Shown here: piece after piece, positions 4,992 to 5,438 of the stretch
How the letters are laid out: each line of letters starts with the position of its first letter
Position numbering within the stretch: the first letter of the stretch is position 1
NCBI GenBank assembly: GCA_039818665.1
Contig: JBCBTJ010000081.1
Coordinates: 1-5,438, forward strand
Direction of reading: 5' to 3'
DNA length: 5,438 nucleotides
Source of the DNA: JBCBTJ01 sp039818665
Lineage (GTDB): Bacteria > Pseudomonadota > Alphaproteobacteria > Caulobacterales > Hyphomonadaceae
Translations under genes and position numbers: made by a program
The notes under the pieces: model-generated
The model's input: the letters and a program-made list of their open reading frames with translations, nothing else
Told to the model about the DNA's origin: nothing
Databases searched by the model: none

Positions 4992-5438
4992 ATGGATGCG
5001 CCGCCGTTTCGATTTCTGGAATTCTTCGCCGGGGGCGGCATGGCCCGGATCGGGCTGGACGGCGTGTTCGATTGCGCCTTCGCCAATGACAATGATCCGG
5101 ACAAGTGCGCCGCTTATCGCGCGAATTTCGGCTTTGTCGATCTGGTTGAGGGCGATATCGAGGCGCTCGCAGCCGCGGACCTTCCGGACGCCGACCTCGC
5201 TTGGGCGAGTTTTCCTTGCCAAGACCTCTCCCTCGCTGGCGCAAGAACCGGGCTGAAAGGCGCGCGCTCCGGCGTGTTTTGGGCGTTTTGGTGGCTGATT
5301 GAAGCGCTCGACAATGACGGCCGCGCCCCGCCTGTGATTGCGCTTGAAAACGTGTCCGGCCTGCTGTCGTCGAATGGCGGGCGTGATTTCGCTTGGCTGT
5401 GCGAAGCTCTCGCGGCGCGCGGATGGCGCGTCGGCGCG
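4992..5438 (+). CDS. C5 cytosine-specific DNA methyltransferase, N-terminal part, cut by the right edge
   Basis: The first 149 codons of a DNA methyltransferase that transfers a methyl group from S-adenosylmethionine to carbon 5 of cytosine. The frame has no stop before the window ends. Visible motifs are motif I FLEFFAGGGMARIGL (8-22) for AdoMet binding, a motif II/III region with FANDNDPDKCAAYRANFG (30-47) and EGDIEAL (53-59), motif IV FPCQDLSLAG (74-83) with the catalytic Cys76, and motif VI ENV (119-121). Motif VIII, the target-recognition domain and motifs IX-X would lie beyond the edge, so the target sequence cannot be judged. The ATG at 4992 is chosen because motif I sits at its normal distance from the N-terminus; no strong ribosome site is visible. 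It begins 41 bases after the lipoprotein stop on the same strand. No restriction endonuclease is visible in the window, so it may be solitary or its partner may lie downstream. Confidence 0.93.
   Translation, partial: MDAPPFRFLEFFAGGGMARIGLDGVFDCAFANDNDPDKCAAYRANFGFVDLVEGDIEALAAADLPDADLAWASFPCQDLSLAGARTGLKGARSGVFWAFWWLIEALDNDGRAPPVIALENVSGLLSSNGGRDFAWLCEALAARGWRVGA

Noticed and set aside
1..5438. CRISPR array, tRNA, rRNA, insertion sequence or prophage core genes
   Set aside because: No regularly spaced repeats, cloverleaf, rRNA signature, transposase or integrase motif was seen on either strand.

Overview
The window looks like a chromosomal piece of a GC-rich alphaproteobacterium. This rests on base composition, on the strong C/G bias at third codon positions, and on the style of the PfkB-type kinase; no rRNA, tRNA or taxon marker is present, so the placement is inference. 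Five complete genes and one truncated gene can be supported.

Left end (1-1172): about 310 bases of very GC-rich sequence hold no convincing gene but have an unusual density of short palindromes and one 9-bp hairpin. Composition then drops sharply. A low-GC patch (about 311-1150) carries one small histidine phosphatase-superfamily gene, best started at the GTG at 511, with its own candidate promoter and Shine-Dalgarno site. A short inverted motif (ATGTCCGCTTT-like) sits at both edges of the patch. This looks like an acquired accessory gene.

Middle (1173-3615): a PfkB-family kinase of adenosine-kinase type on the minus strand is divergent, across 82 bases, from a glutathione-synthetase-like ATP-grasp ligase on the plus strand. 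The ligase converges, with 3 bases between stop codons, on a minus-strand four-helix DoxX-like membrane protein. The 165 bases after that gene's start are a divergent control region with a clear plus-strand promoter (TTGACA-18-TGTAGT) and an AGGAGG ribosome site.

Right end (3781-5438): a 389-residue lipoprotein combines a TlpA/ResA-like thioredoxin domain (CSDC active site) with a C-terminal domain that resembles DUF1131, the family of the E. coli lipoprotein YfeY. This combination is the most interesting protein in the window. After 41 bases comes the start of a C5 cytosine-DNA methyltransferase (motifs I, IV and VI visible), cut by the window edge.

The genes do not form one obvious pathway. 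They read as a mosaic of single-gene or two-gene transcription units: purine-nucleoside salvage, an orphan ligase, envelope redox functions, and DNA modification. I did not find an evident new multi-gene system. The best leads are the lipoprotein fusion, the island-borne phosphatase and the truncated methyltransferase.
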